DNA from: Bacteroidota bacterium
GTDB taxonomy: Bacteria > Bacteroidota > Bacteroidia > B-17B0 > Aurantibacillaceae
DNA length: 64,000 bases
Assembly (NCBI GenBank): GCA_020403265.1
Contig: JADBXZ010000051.1
Span: forward strand, 93,839 to 157,838
Direction: 5' to 3'
Of the stretch, positions 17,860 to 27,414 are shown in pieces. The translations under genes were made by a program, and so were the position numbers. Within the stretch, counting starts at the first letter, position 1. Each line of letters starts with the position of its first letter. A model generated the notes under the pieces. That model did no database searches. It was not told where the DNA came from and saw only the letters and a list, made by a program, of their open reading frames with translations.

Positions 17860-18963
17860 TTATTCATTTATAAATCCAATCAGTGTTAGTACATCTTCGC
17901 AATCAACACTCTCCCACTTTTGTTTATTGAAATTCCATACGCCAAGGCCTTGCTGATAACTATCAGCACCCATTACAATTTCTTTTACCATGGCAGCAAT
18001 ATTAGTGGAGGTTTTAAAATTTTTCGGTTGAAAATGATACTTTCCGGATTCTGTGTTTTTATACTTAACTATTCTTCCACTCCCGGCTAACTTGCATTCA
18101 TAACTGAATCCGTTTTCTTCCTTGCTAAATTGTAAATCACTTACTTGATTTTTTGCGATATCAATCAATACCTGTTTTTGGCCAATGAAAACTAAATATT
18201 CAGAAGCTGAGAGTTTAGATAAACGCGCTACTTGTTTATCAGAAATTACAGCAACCTTTCCTATTAGGGTTTGCGCCTTTGTGTCTACATTAACTTTAAA
18301 AAAACTCATCTCCGTATTTTCTTTATTAAAATAGGTATAAACAAAATTAAAGTTATCTAACCACCATAAAAGAGGATCAGGCTTCGACCCATCTGCTGTT
18401 TGCCCAAAACCTGCATCGGCAACCAATTGTACCTTTGGCTTATTCATTGGATACAAAAACAATTTATAGGGCGCTGTTGTTTTGTCAAACTCCACATCTT
18501 GTCCTGCTTTTGCTTTAAATGTTAAGCTTTTTACTTCGCTATAGCTATGAGTTTTGAAATTATACACGGAGTAAAATTTACCCTTAAAAGCATCGTTGGT
18601 GTAATAAACCGCACTGTCATTTGCTAACCTGACCAAATTTGCGCGTCCGTCGAATAATACCTTCTTTTCTTTTAAATCTATAATGTTTCCAATTCCGGTT
18701 ACCAGATATCTGTTATTATAAATTTGATTTGTACCTAAATCTGTTCTTAAATAGTCCTTTCCTTCTTTCTTTCCATTAATTGTCAAAATTTCATCTCTAC
18801 CAACATAATGCCCGTTTAAAATATGATAGTTATAAATTTTCTGTTTAAAATCTCCTTTTCCACCCGGATCAACATGCACAACAATCAATCCCTGCTTCAC
18901 TTCTTGAGCAGTAAAAAGTGTTGCACACAAACAAAAAAACAAACTTAAAATATTTCTTGTCAT
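17860..18963 (-). CDS. Secreted protein of unknown function
   Basis: 367 residues with a signal peptide (RNILSLFFCLCATLFTAQ). The rest has regularly spaced beta-strand patterns (RYLVTGIGNIIDLKEKKVLFDG, KTHSYSEVK, EYLVFIGQKQVLIDI) that suggest a propeller-like fold, but no motif I can name. It overlaps the pepA stop as TAATG and lies 6 bp before the biotin-carrier gene, so it is expressed with them. Confidence 0.7.
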   Translation of the reverse strand: MTRNILSLFFCLCATLFTAQEVKQGLIVVHVDPGGKGDFKQKIYNYHILNGHYVGRDEILTINGKKEGKDYLRTDLGTNQIYNNRYLVTGIGNIIDLKEKKVLFDGRANLVRLANDSAVYYTNDAFKGKFYSVYNFKTHSYSEVKSLTFKAKAGQDVEFDKTTAPYKLFLYPMNKPKVQLVADAGFGQTADGSKPDPLLWWLDNFNFVYTYFNKENTEMSFFKVNVDTKAQTLIGKVAVISDKQVARLSKLSASEYLVFIGQKQVLIDIAKNQVSDLQFSKEENGFSYECKLAGSGRIVKYKNTESGKYHFQPKNFKTSTNIAAMVKEIVMGADSYQQGLGVWNFNKQKWESVDCEDVLTLIGFINE

Positions 18964-20390
18964 TATAAATTTTTAAAGAAGTCAAATAAAAATCTCACGC
19001 CCCAACCTGTAGCTCCTTTACCTCTGTAACTATCTTTTGCAGATAAAAATGCCGGGCCGGCAATGTCTAAATGGAAATAAGGATAGTCTGTAAACTTTTG
19101 AAGAAATTTTCCGGCAGTAATACTGCCGGCATATGGTCCGCCAATATTTTTTTGATCGGCAATATCGCTTTTTAATAAATCATTGTAATCATCCCAAAAA
19201 GGAAATTCAGCAATACGCTCATTAACAGTTTCAGCAGCAGTATGAATTTTTTTCTTAATTGATTCATCCGCTGTACCCATTCCAACCATGGCAAAAGTAC
19301 CAATTGCTGCAACAGCTGCACCTGTTAAGGTAGCCAAATCCATTACTAAAGCCGGCTTATATTTTTTAGCATAGTGCAAAGCATCTGCTAAAATCATTCT
19401 GCCCTCTGCATCTGAATTAAGCATTTCAACCGTGCTTCCATCCATCATAGTAATAATGTCTCCGGGAGCAAACGCATTAAATCCGGGGCGGTTATCTGTG
19501 GCTGGCACCAAAGCAATAACATGAACATTTAACTTGGCTTTTGCGATGGCATACATTGCACAGCCAACAGCGGCTGCCCCTGCCATATCACATTTCATTG
19601 AGTCCATACTGTTTGGAGTTGGCTTTAAACTTAACCCCCCGGTATCGTATACAACACCCTTGCCCACCAAAACATAAGGTTGTTTATTTTTTGGTTTAGC
19701 GGGTTTATATTCCAATATAGAAAAAGTTGGTTCATCTACACTTCCGGCATTTACAGCCAGTAAGCCGCCCATTTTGAGTTGCTTTATTTTAGCCTTATTA
19801 AAAACTTCAACTTTAAAACCTGCCTCCTTACCCATTTGTTTAAAAGCATTGGCTAATCCTATTGCATTTAAAACATTTACAGGCTCATTAACAAGATTTC
19901 GTGCCTTAAATGTGGCTTGACAGACATAATTTAACTGATCAACTTTTGCATTATTGATTTTAGAATTAGCAATGTAAACAGATTTTAAACTATTCAACCC
20001 TTTTTTATCTTTGGTTTTATGATGAATGAATTGATAATTACTTAGACAAAGACCTTCCGCTGCAGCCAGACTTAAATCATCTATCTTTGTTTGATTGTAT
20101 ATGTAAACATCTGATTTTTTGGAAGCATTTAATGCGTCGCAAAAACCGGCTGCATGTTTCCTGATTTTTTCGTTCAACGCATGTTCCCCGGTTTTTGTGT
20201 CAATAATTAAGATATTGATAAGTTTGCCAATGTAATTGTATTGGAGTGATTTTACATCTTCCTTTTTCAATTGTTCTAAAATGTAACTTTCAACTTTTTC
20301 GGGTAGCCCAAATTCGTTTTTAAACTTTTCAGTTAAAACTAAAACATTTGATTGTGTGTTAAGATTATTTTTAATAGAAATAGTAGCCAT
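18963..20390 (-). CDS. pepA: Leucyl aminopeptidase family protein (M17)
   Basis: A cytosolic dinuclear-metal aminopeptidase that removes N-terminal residues from peptides. 475 residues: variable N-terminal domain to about 160, then the catalytic domain with GKGVVYDTGGLSLKP (metal and active-site Lys region), MKCDMAGAAAV and NSDAEGRMILADAL, the M17 signature with Ser in place of the usual Thr. Length is normal. First gene of a four-gene leftward run ending with sod. Confidence 0.93.
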   Translation of the reverse strand: MATISIKNNLNTQSNVLVLTEKFKNEFGLPEKVESYILEQLKKEDVKSLQYNYIGKLINILIIDTKTGEHALNEKIRKHAAGFCDALNASKKSDVYIYNQTKIDDLSLAAAEGLCLSNYQFIHHKTKDKKGLNSLKSVYIANSKINNAKVDQLNYVCQATFKARNLVNEPVNVLNAIGLANAFKQMGKEAGFKVEVFNKAKIKQLKMGGLLAVNAGSVDEPTFSILEYKPAKPKNKQPYVLVGKGVVYDTGGLSLKPTPNSMDSMKCDMAGAAAVGCAMYAIAKAKLNVHVIALVPATDNRPGFNAFAPGDIITMMDGSTVEMLNSDAEGRMILADALHYAKKYKPALVMDLATLTGAAVAAIGTFAMVGMGTADESIKKKIHTAAETVNERIAEFPFWDDYNDLLKSDIADQKNIGGPYAGSITAGKFLQKFTDYPYFHLDIAGPAFLSAKDSYRGKGATGWGVRFLFDFFKNL

Positions 20391-20472
20391 GGTATAGTTT
20401 ATTTAGGAGTTGAAGGTAACTGAATTAATGAACAATTCCAAACTAAAGACTTAAAAAAAGTACCCGAAAAGC

Positions 20473-20955
20473 CTACTTTAATTTCAGCCAATTGATGATT
20501 TTAGGGGAATCAGGCTGACGCCATGGAAATAAATAATCATGAAATGTTCCATCTTCATTAATGAGGTATTTTTGGAAATTCCACCAAACTTTGGAGTTAC
20601 TTTTACCGTTTAATTCCTTTTTAGTTAACCATTGATAAACGGGATGAGTGTTTTCTTTAATTGAAATCTTTTCCATCATTAAAAAATCTACACTAAAATT
20701 TATTAAACAAAATGAATTTATTTCTTCGTTACTAGCGCTATCTTGTTGCTTAAAGTCGTTACAAGGAAATCCTATAATGGTTAACTGATCTTCATATTCT
20801 TCATGTAATTTTTGAAGTCCCCCAAGCTGTGGCGTTAAACCACATTGACTGGCAGTATTCACAATCAAAACTTTTTTACCAATTAATTCAGAAAATAGAA
20901 ATTCTCCTCCCTTAATAGTTTTTGCTTTGAGATCATAAAAACTTGGGTATTGCAT
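20473..20955 (-). CDS. Glutathione peroxidase-family thiol peroxidase
   Basis: 160 residues from the ATG at 20955. It has the peroxidatic Cys in NTASQCGLTPQ (Cys38), FPCNDFKQQD with the conserved Gln region, and WWNFQKYLI with the active-site Trp-Asn. It has Cys rather than selenocysteine; such bacterial enzymes usually use thioredoxin as reductant (family knowledge). An upstream in-frame TTG is less likely. It is divergent from the DUF922-like gene. Confidence 0.92.
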   Translation of the reverse strand: MQYPSFYDLKAKTIKGGEFLFSELIGKKVLIVNTASQCGLTPQLGGLQKLHEEYEDQLTIIGFPCNDFKQQDSASNEEINSFCLINFSVDFLMMEKISIKENTHPVYQWLTKKELNGKSNSKVWWNFQKYLINEDGTFHDYLFPWRQPDSPKIINWLKLK

Positions 20956-20976
20956 AATTACCAAACATTAATTATT

Positions 20977-20984
20977 TAAATTTG
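20977..20984 (+). promoter_or_regulatory. -7 promoter element TAAATTTG
   Basis: An exact TAnnTTTG match upstream of the DUF922-like gene. It places the transcript start near 20990, well before the first ATG of that gene (21195), which supports a longer coding region. Confidence 0.5.
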
Positions 20985-21020
20985 TTTAAAGCATAAGGTA
21001 TCGACCAACAATTTAAAAAT

Positions 21021-21590
21021 ATTCATCAAAAATTAAAAAGTAATCTTTGGATACTTCTTTTTCTGTTACTTGGAGTTAAAGTTAGTAATTCTCAAACGAT
21101 AATATGGAAACAAGATAGATTACTCAATTGGAGCGATTTTAAAGGAAAGCCTGAACGAAGGTTTGCTGTCGCTTCTACTGTTTACAATATTGAAATGCTT
21201 ACTTACCATGAAAATAACAACCAATACACCATCAATACCTATGCCGTATTTTATTGTAAAGATTCTTGGAAAAGGAAAGAATGGATAAGCGATGTTATTT
21301 TAAAACATGAACAAAAACATTTTGACCTAGCAGAATTATACGCGCGAAAAATGAGAGCAGAACTAAGTAAGCTGTTGGTGAAAAATTACGCTGAATTAAA
21401 ACTAAAAACAGATGAAATTTATTATAGACTCGAAAAAGAAATGGATAAAATTCAGGATCAATACGATGATGAAACAGAAGGAAGTATGAACTCTATTAAA
21501 CAACTTGAATGGGAAAATTTTATAGCTTCAGAATTAATCAAATTAAATAAATTCAAAGACTCGGTTGTTTCTGTTAATTTTGTGAATTGA
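21021..21590 (+). CDS. DUF922-like secreted protein, no canonical start codon
   Basis: The frame is open from 20997 to 21590. It encodes a signal peptide (KSNLWILLFLLLGVKVSNSQ), then LNWSDFKGKPE and ILKHEQKHFDLAELYARKMR, the hallmarks of the DUF922 family with a protease-like HExxH-style block (HEQKH). No ATG, GTG or TTG lies between the upstream stop and the ATG at 21195, and starting at 21195 would remove the signal and the first third of the domain. I give the ATT at 21021 as the best start; a recently lost start codon is the alternative. The 3' end overlaps the convergent gene by 17 bp. Confidence 0.6.
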   Translation: MHQKLKSNLWILLFLLLGVKVSNSQTIIWKQDRLLNWSDFKGKPERRFAVASTVYNIEMLTYHENNNQYTINTYAVFYCKDSWKRKEWISDVILKHEQKHFDLAELYARKMRAELSKLLVKNYAELKLKTDEIYYRLEKEMDKIQDQYDDETEGSMNSIKQLEWENFIASELIKLNKFKDSVVSVNFVN

Positions 21591-22164
21591 CCGGTGCTAT
21601 CAAACATTTTTGATTTTGCCAACTTTGGGTAATTGTAATTTTAAGTTTAGAACAATTCAGGTAATTACCTTGCTCGTCCCTTAAAATATAGTTAACCCCA
21701 TTATTCTGAATCAAACGAATAATTACTTCTTTTAATTCTTGTAAATTTAAGTTCTGAGTTTGGTTGATTAACTGAAAAGCAATTTCATTATTCTTCAAAT
21801 CCATCACGCTTCCGAGGCTATCCGGCAATTCACCATGTTCTAATCTGCCTTTTAAAAACTGTTTATAATTTCCTTTCTCATGCGCTATACCCAGTTTTCT
21901 TAATTTTTTAATTTTTACCCTTTGAGAAAATGCCGACATGTAAAAAACATGCCGAAATGCGTCTAATTTTCCTCCATTTTCGTATCTATCCAGTTGAAAT
22001 ACTAGGGATGAATCCTGATAAAATTTATCACAACTACGCTTTATTTTTTTTACTTTGATGGCGGCAATAGGATGAAAAATAGCCCATTTTAACTCAGGTA
22101 AACTAATGGCATTTAGTTGAATTATAAAAAACACACAAAATAAATTAATTAAGATACGTCGCAT
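21574..22164 (-). CDS. DUF6973-like secreted protein
   Basis: 196 residues with a hydrophobic N-terminus (RRILINLFCVFFIIQLNA). Conserved-looking blocks are GGKLDAFRHVFYMSAFSQR, KLGIAHEKGNYK and SVMDLKNNEIAFQL, which match the DUF6973 pattern of a His-rich alpha-helical domain of unknown function. I chose the ATG at 22164, which has AGGA about 10 nt upstream, over an in-frame TTG at 22191. Confidence 0.65.
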   Translation of the reverse strand: MRRILINLFCVFFIIQLNAISLPELKWAIFHPIAAIKVKKIKRSCDKFYQDSSLVFQLDRYENGGKLDAFRHVFYMSAFSQRVKIKKLRKLGIAHEKGNYKQFLKGRLEHGELPDSLGSVMDLKNNEIAFQLINQTQNLNLQELKEVIIRLIQNNGVNYILRDEQGNYLNCSKLKITITQSWQNQKCLIAPVNSQN

Positions 22165-22262
22165 ATTAAAATCGTCCTGAAAAAAAGCCAATTAACACCC
22201 AAATGTTAGTATAATAGGCGAAAATACCAAAAAGCACCTGCAAATACAATTAATTTAGCGGT

Positions 22263-22532
22263 GTGGAAGGAAAACTGGCTATATTAAACAACTTGCTTAC
22301 TAAAAAACAACATGGTTTAGTAGTTAGTATAAACGATTTAAGGGATAAAGAATTTAGTGGCATTAAGCTAAGTTCAGAAGAAAAATATGCCCTTTCTAAC
22401 TATGATAAATACCGTTTAAGCATTCTGAACGCTCAAACAGATGAGGAAAAATTTCATCACCATTACCGTCAATTACAGGTTATTGCCAATTTAAGTGATT
22501 GGAGAGAATTTTTGAGTGATGATTTTAATTAA
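22263..22532 (+). CDS. Small cytoplasmic protein of unknown function
   Basis: 89 residues, GTG start. Highly charged and predicted mostly helical, with no signal peptide or membrane segment. Motifs are LRDKEFSGIKLSSEEKYALSNYDKYR and EEKFHHHYRQLQVIANLSDWREFL. I do not recognise it. It lies 99 bp before fbp on the same strand and could share its transcript. Confidence 0.6.
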   Translation: MEGKLAILNNLLTKKQHGLVVSINDLRDKEFSGIKLSSEEKYALSNYDKYRLSILNAQTDEEKFHHHYRQLQVIANLSDWREFLSDDFN

Positions 22533-22631
22533 TCCACTCGAGTAAACTACCTTTATTTTTCATTAAAATAGTTATATTCGTACAATAATTGCGGATTTAA
22601 CTGCGATTACCAACACAACGTTATCATATTT

Positions 22632-23645
22632 ATGAAAGTAAAAACACTAGGCCAATTCATCATTGAGAAACAATCGGATTTCCCATATGCTAAAGGCGAA
22701 TTATCAAGACTATTGAGAGACATTGGTATTGCTGCCAAAATAGTTAACCGAGAAGTGAGTAAAGCGGGGTTAGTTGAAATTTTAGGCGAAACAGGTGAAA
22801 CAAATGTACAAGGTGAAAAGGTTAAAAAATTAGATGTTTTTGCCAATGAACAATTCATAGCCGCTTTCAAAGCAGGTGGTGAAGTATGCGCCATTGCAAG
22901 TGAAGAAAACGATGACATTATACCAATTGATACCGAAATAAGCAAAAATGCCAAATATGTCGTTGCCATGGATCCATTGGATGGTTCGAGCAACATTGAT
23001 GTTAATGTTTCTGTTGGTACCATTTTTTCTATCTATAGAAGAACGAGTTTAAGTGGCCCAGGTACAATTTTGGATTTTATGCAAAGAGGTACCGAACAAG
23101 TAGCTGCCGGTTATATAATTTATGGTAGTAGTTGCATGTTGGTTTATACCACAGGTAAGGGCGTAAACGGTTTTACACTTGATCCGAGTATTGGTGAATT
23201 CTGTTTATCCCACCCTAATATGCGTACACCTCAAAATGGCAATGTCTATTCTATTAATGAAGGCAACTATCTGCATTTCCCTGATGGCGTAAAAAAATAC
23301 ATTAAATATTGCCAAGAGGAAGACAAAGCAACAAACCGTCCATTCAGTAGCCGATACATCGGCAGTGGCGTTGCAGACATTCACAGAAATTTAATCACAG
23401 GTGGCGTTTATATTTATCCTACTACCACCAAATCTCCAAAAGGAAAGCTCCGTTTATTGTATGAGTGCAACCCTTTGGCGTATATATTAGAGCAGGCGGG
23501 CGGAAAAGCCAGCAATGGAGCTAAAAGAATCATGGAATTAGACATTAATGAATTACATCAGCGTACGCCACTTTTCATTGGTAGTTCGCAAATGGTAGAT
23601 AAGGCTCTAGAATTTATGGCCAAGTATAAAACCGAAGAGGTATAA
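22632..23645 (+). CDS. fbp: Class 1 fructose-1,6-bisphosphatase
   Basis: A gluconeogenic enzyme that hydrolyses fructose 1,6-bisphosphate. 337 residues with the metal-binding signature [20 protein letters not shown] near 114-133, [10 protein letters not shown], and the C-terminal [21 protein letters not shown], where the class 1 active-site Lys lies. Length is normal. Confidence 0.97.
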   Translation: MKVKTLGQFIIEKQSDFPYAKGELSRLLRDIGIAAKIVNREVSKAGLVEILGETGETNVQGEKVKKLDVFANEQFIAAFKAGGEVCAIASEENDDIIPIDTEISKNAKYVVAMDPLDGSSNIDVNVSVGTIFSIYRRTSLSGPGTILDFMQRGTEQVAAGYIIYGSSCMLVYTTGKGVNGFTLDPSIGEFCLSHPNMRTPQNGNVYSINEGNYLHFPDGVKKYIKYCQEEDKATNRPFSSRYIGSGVADIHRNLITGGVYIYPTTTKSPKGKLRLLYECNPLAYILEQAGGKASNGAKRIMELDINELHQRTPLFIGSSQMVDKALEFMAKYKTEEV

Positions 23646-23695
23646 AAATTATTGATTTTCGACTTAAATGTCGGAGGAATATAAAACATTACTAT

Positions 23696-25009
23696 TTACT
23701 CCAACCTAATTTGTTCTCGATAAAGAAATTTCTCTTGTGTGCTATCAAAAGGCCGGTAAACATAATATAAACAACCATCTTTCAATTTTATTTTTTGTGC
23801 ACTGTGATTTTGTAACTGATAGCTTCCTAACTCTTGCCCTGTTGCAGAATTAATTCCTTTAATATAATGATGCCCATTGCGGCTAAAAAAAGCGTAAACT
23901 TTATTTTGCTGCTTATCAACTAATAATTGTTTCTTCCATTCCTTCCAGTTTTTTGGATGATGGTAATTAATCTTAACACTATCCAGCAATACCAAATCCT
24001 TGGAATAGTGATATAAATAATTAACATAGTGATTAAAAATATGAATGGTGTCCTTTAAAACAAACAATGGCGCATACAAAGGCTCATAATAATAACTTTT
24101 AGTAAAACCACTCATTAATGCTGCCACAATGTATTTATCAATCTTTAATTTATCGGCAATTCGCCTACATTCGAGCTTAGCATAAGTTGGTAAATATCTG
24201 TATTCAATATTATACAGCTTAAGTAAATCGGCATCGCAAACAGTATGAAAACTATTTGAAAGCGTATCGTTGTTTTTGAGCGAGAAATAAGAAAAGACAG
24301 GATAATCAGACCACCAGTTATGATGCAACAAAAATTGATTGATGCTATCATTAACGTTAGCGTAAAAATTATCGAATTCATTTTTAGGTATCGTCAATGG
24401 CCAAAGTTGATTATTTAATACATCAATTCGCAACACAGTATCTTTACAGACCAAATCCGTATAACCTTCAAAATCTTTGTAAAAGTACTTTGGCTCACCG
24501 GCCTCTTTTGGAATAAAATAATTACTAATTAGACTACCGCTTGAAGACACTAATTTTAGCTCCGCCGTTTTTAACTCGTTAGTTGAAGTCAATAAAATAT
24601 ACTTGTCTTCAAAAAAATCAAAATCATAAATACTGAATTTAGGGCTGCTGCAAAGCGTTTCCGGTTTCTGCTTAGCATAAACATCAATTGCCTGCAAATC
24701 AGTAATGCGTTGTTTAAGTTTTATAAGTACTTTTATTGTGTCAGTTGCACTTGCCTGTATTTGCTTGTATTGAACCTGAAAATCACTGTGAACAACTAAT
24801 AATTGTACTTTTTGATTGAAGCTGGCAGGAATCTCAAAATTGCCATTCTTATCTGTAATGTATTTTTTACCATCCGAATTTAATTGGATGATTGCTCCAG
24901 CGATTGCCTTTTGATTAGTTTCAGAAATAACTCTCCCGGTAATGCGCTGTTGCTGAGCAAATAAAACTGAGTTCAGAACTACAAAAAGTATTATCCTAAT
25001 CACCTTCAT
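23696..25009 (-). CDS. Secreted protein with carboxypeptidase-regulatory-like domain
   Basis: 437 residues: signal peptide (KVIRIILFVVLNSVLFAQ), then a CarboxypepD_reg-like beta-sandwich (ITGRVISETNQKAIAGAIIQL, ITDKNGNFEIP) to about residue 95. The remaining 340 residues have repeated strands suggesting a propeller (for example YDFDFFEDKYILLTS, LYAPLFVLKD). No TonB plug or barrel is present, so it is not a SusC-like receptor. Tail-to-tail with fbp. Confidence 0.7.
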   Translation of the reverse strand: MKVIRIILFVVLNSVLFAQQQRITGRVISETNQKAIAGAIIQLNSDGKKYITDKNGNFEIPASFNQKVQLLVVHSDFQVQYKQIQASATDTIKVLIKLKQRITDLQAIDVYAKQKPETLCSSPKFSIYDFDFFEDKYILLTSTNELKTAELKLVSSSGSLISNYFIPKEAGEPKYFYKDFEGYTDLVCKDTVLRIDVLNNQLWPLTIPKNEFDNFYANVNDSINQFLLHHNWWSDYPVFSYFSLKNNDTLSNSFHTVCDADLLKLYNIEYRYLPTYAKLECRRIADKLKIDKYIVAALMSGFTKSYYYEPLYAPLFVLKDTIHIFNHYVNYLYHYSKDLVLLDSVKINYHHPKNWKEWKKQLLVDKQQNKVYAFFSRNGHHYIKGINSATGQELGSYQLQNHSAQKIKLKDGCLYYVYRPFDSTQEKFLYREQIRLE

Positions 25010-25050
25010 TCTACATATATGACGAATAGGATTCTAAATTCCATAAACCC

Positions 25051-25230
25051 ATTTTATTCATTTGGAAATCCAAATGAATAAACGATGTAAGAAAATTAAC
25101 CATTTGTTCATGAAAATATGTAACCCAAATGGTGATTTTCTAAATCGGGTTTACCTGCTGTAGGCAGGATAACCCCAATTAATACAAGTAGTTAGGCTAA
25201 TTCTTAGCCTCCTATTGCATAAATTGGGAT
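25051..25230. repeat. Structured intergenic repeat, copy A
   Basis: This lies in the 388-bp gene-free interval 25010-25397. In order it holds: a hairpin TTCATTTGGAAATCCAAATGAA-like (25056-25077); an ACCATTTG/CAAATGGT stem (25099-25106 and 25126-25133); a CCTGC/GCAGG hairpin inside GGGTT/AACCC; GGCTAA/TTAGCC; and closing CCCAATT/AATTGGG arms. The same series recurs at 39256-39710. No coding region is evident. Confidence 0.65.
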
Positions 25231-25266
25231 AAAATTTAGAGTGAAGATAAAACTTTATGTATATAA

Positions 25267-25393
25267 TACCATTTATAAATTAAAAATAGTCTAAATCATT
25301 TAAGTCACCCTGAGCGTAGTCGAAGGGTGCTTCAATATCAGACTTCGACTACGCTCAGTCTGACAATAGAATATTTAACAATTATAAATGGTA
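25267..25393. mobile_element. 127-bp MITE-like element, copy A
   Basis: Bounded by perfect 12-bp inverted repeats TACCATTTATAA / TTATAAATGGTA and flanked on both sides by TAA, a probable 3-bp target duplication. Inside are two adjacent hairpins (25306-25329 and 25339-25362) whose 15-nt cores, TGAGCGTAGTCGAAG and its reverse complement, are complementary to each other. It differs from copy B at 7 positions and has the same length. No coding capacity, so any movement would need a transposase in trans. Confidence 0.8.
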
Positions 25394-25397
25394 TAAC

Positions 25398-26141
25398 TTA
25401 TTCTTGCCATATTTCCCAGGCTTTTTCTGCTTGCTGATGGAGCATACTCAAACCATTCACAATCAAGGCTCCCTGTGCTTTGCACTTTAATAAGAATTGG
25501 GTTTCCGGTGGGTTATAAATTAAATCATAACATAAGTGCTCAGGCGTAATAAATTCATATGGAATCTGAGGGGACTCATTTAAATCAGGGAATAATCCAA
25601 TAGGTGTACAATTTACAATCAATTTACACGCATTAATAACATTTGCATTTAAGGAGTCATAAGTAATTACCTTAGGATTTGCTTGTTGGGTTCTTGATAA
25701 ATAAAAAACATCAACGCCAATTTTTTGTAAAGCGTAAGCAACCGCCTTCGAGGATCCGCCGGTACCAATAATTAAAGCCTTATTGTGTATTGGTTCCAGA
25801 AAGGGTTTAATGCTTTGCGAAAAACCATAACAATCCGTATTAAACCCAATACTTTTTCCATTTGCTATTTTAATGCAATTAACTGCATTAATCTCTTTTG
25901 CTTCATTACTTAATTCCGAAAGATAAGGTATGATTTGTGTTTTATAAGGGTTGGTAACATTAAGTCCAACTACCTCCGGATCGTTTAATAGATTATTTAC
26001 CCGACTCAAATCACTAAACTCATAATTACTGTAGACATAATTAGATAATGACAATTTAAGAAATTTAGCATCAAAATATCCTTTTGAAAACGAATGAGAT
26101 AATTTTTCACCAATTAAACCAAACTTTCTAGTCATTACCAT
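25398..26141 (-). CDS. aroE: Shikimate dehydrogenase
   Basis: NADPH-dependent reduction of 3-dehydroshikimate in aromatic amino acid synthesis. 247 residues, on the short side of the family. Visible features are KLSHSFSKGYF (substrate site), NVTNPYKTQIIPYL with the catalytic Lys, GFNTDCYGF with the conserved Asp, IIGTGGSSKAVAYAL (nucleotide-binding turn), and C-terminal NGLSMLHQQAEKAWEIW. The start could be 26141 or the ATG two codons later; both overlap the end of the upstream gene. Confidence 0.94.
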   Translation of the reverse strand: MVMTRKFGLIGEKLSHSFSKGYFDAKFLKLSLSNYVYSNYEFSDLSRVNNLLNDPEVVGLNVTNPYKTQIIPYLSELSNEAKEINAVNCIKIANGKSIGFNTDCYGFSQSIKPFLEPIHNKALIIGTGGSSKAVAYALQKIGVDVFYLSRTQQANPKVITYDSLNANVINACKLIVNCTPIGLFPDLNESPQIPYEFITPEHLCYDLIYNPPETQFLLKCKAQGALIVNGLSMLHQQAEKAWEIWQE

Positions 26142-27414
26142 TACTTAATGCTATTAAATCTAACTTCCACAAGACCTTACCTGAGGCAGGATCTAAACAA
26201 AAGAATTTTTTAGGATATGATTGTATGCTCACATACAGTTTATCCTCATTCTTAAAAGTAAAACAATTCGCTGTTCCATCAGCTGATTTAAAGAATTCGG
26301 ATAATTCAGTTGTTTCCCAATCTGTTTTTCCGTTTGAATTAATGTATGCGACCTTAACTTCGGTTTTTTTTGAAAGATCATCCTTAAATGCTAAAACAAT
26401 TCCATTTTGAAACCTACTCAAAAACTTTGGAGCACAATACACTTTATTACTAACTAATTTAGCCTTTTTAATTCCATACACCCTGTTCTGTGGTCGATTT
26501 AATTTATCAATGTAACTAGTGTCATCAATCCCTATTTTAAACTCCGGCTTCAAGGTATCACAATTTTTAGTAGCTAAAACCAAAAATGGGTGTTCGTGTT
26601 CAGTAAAAAAAACTTTCGTTTGCTCAATTGTTGCAGCTTTTTGATTCCAATAAGCATCATAGTTATAAAGCTTATCCGTTTGCACATTATAAAAATATTC
26701 TACGCCAAGGTTGTTTTTTAATCTATAAACCGGTTCATTGTACTCTTTACTAATACTGGAAATGCCAGACTCTAATTCCTTAAATTTTAGAGGTAAAAAG
26801 TTAGAACCTACTTTTTGTTTTAAACTTAACGGGTCAAATGCAATTAAGCCGCTATCTTTAGAAATGCAATAAATTAAGCCATTTAAATAATTAAAGTTTG
26901 GAACATCACCAAAAGTTAAGGCTTGCCAATTATCGTAAAACAAATCTTTTTCAATTACTATTTTTTTGGTGGATGGATTATATACACTGGCACTAATTCT
27001 GGCACTATCCAATGTGTTAGTTTGAAGCTTTGAAATAACGATGATGGACTCCGATGTTTTTGTTACCGCAATAAATGCATCTTGAATAGAAGGTTTTTGC
27101 CGCTTAGCACTTAATTCAACTCCACCATGTATGATGTATTTACGCTGAGGTTTTACCAGAAAAAACATGACCCCGGAAATTCCAATCAAAATAAAAAAAA
27201 CAAGTGCCAAAATTAAGGCGTTATAAGAATTCTTGTGTTTTGACTCATTGGCCTTAGCTGTTGTCCAAACCTCCACCAATGGTTGTTTGGGTGAAACAGG
27301 TTCCTTTACAACAAATGTTGTTTGGCAATAATTACACTTATACTCCCTCTCGTTGAGTTTAAATACACTTGAAGCGCCACAACTCGGACATTCTATTTTT
27401 TTAGTTACGGCCAT
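26128..27414 (-). CDS. Zinc-ribbon membrane protein with extracytoplasmic propeller-like domain
   Basis: 428 residues. N-terminal zinc ribbon with two CxxC pairs (IECPSCGAS ... YKCNYCQTT) at about 8-33, one membrane segment (ALILALVFFILIGISGVMFFLV) near 66-87, then a 340-residue C-terminal region with PQQ/propeller-like patterns (FFCLDPASGKVLWKLDL near the end). The predicted topology puts the ribbon inside and the propeller outside. Its ATG directly follows the tex TAG, and its end overlaps aroE. Function unknown. Confidence 0.7.
   Translation of the reverse strand: MAVTKKIECPSCGASSVFKLNEREYKCNYCQTTFVVKEPVSPKQPLVEVWTTAKANESKHKNSYNALILALVFFILIGISGVMFFLVKPQRKYIIHGGVELSAKRQKPSIQDAFIAVTKTSESIIVISKLQTNTLDSARISASVYNPSTKKIVIEKDLFYDNWQALTFGDVPNFNYLNGLIYCISKDSGLIAFDPLSLKQKVGSNFLPLKFKELESGISSISKEYNEPVYRLKNNLGVEYFYNVQTDKLYNYDAYWNQKAATIEQTKVFFTEHEHPFLVLATKNCDTLKPEFKIGIDDTSYIDKLNRPQNRVYGIKKAKLVSNKVYCAPKFLSRFQNGIVLAFKDDLSKKTEVKVAYINSNGKTDWETTELSEFFKSADGTANCFTFKNEDKLYVSIQSYPKKFFCLDPASGKVLWKLDLIALSNGND

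Noticed and set aside
25010..25397. A hidden gene or CRISPR-like array in this gap
   Set aside because: Only inverted repeats and stops in all frames; no regularly spaced direct repeats.
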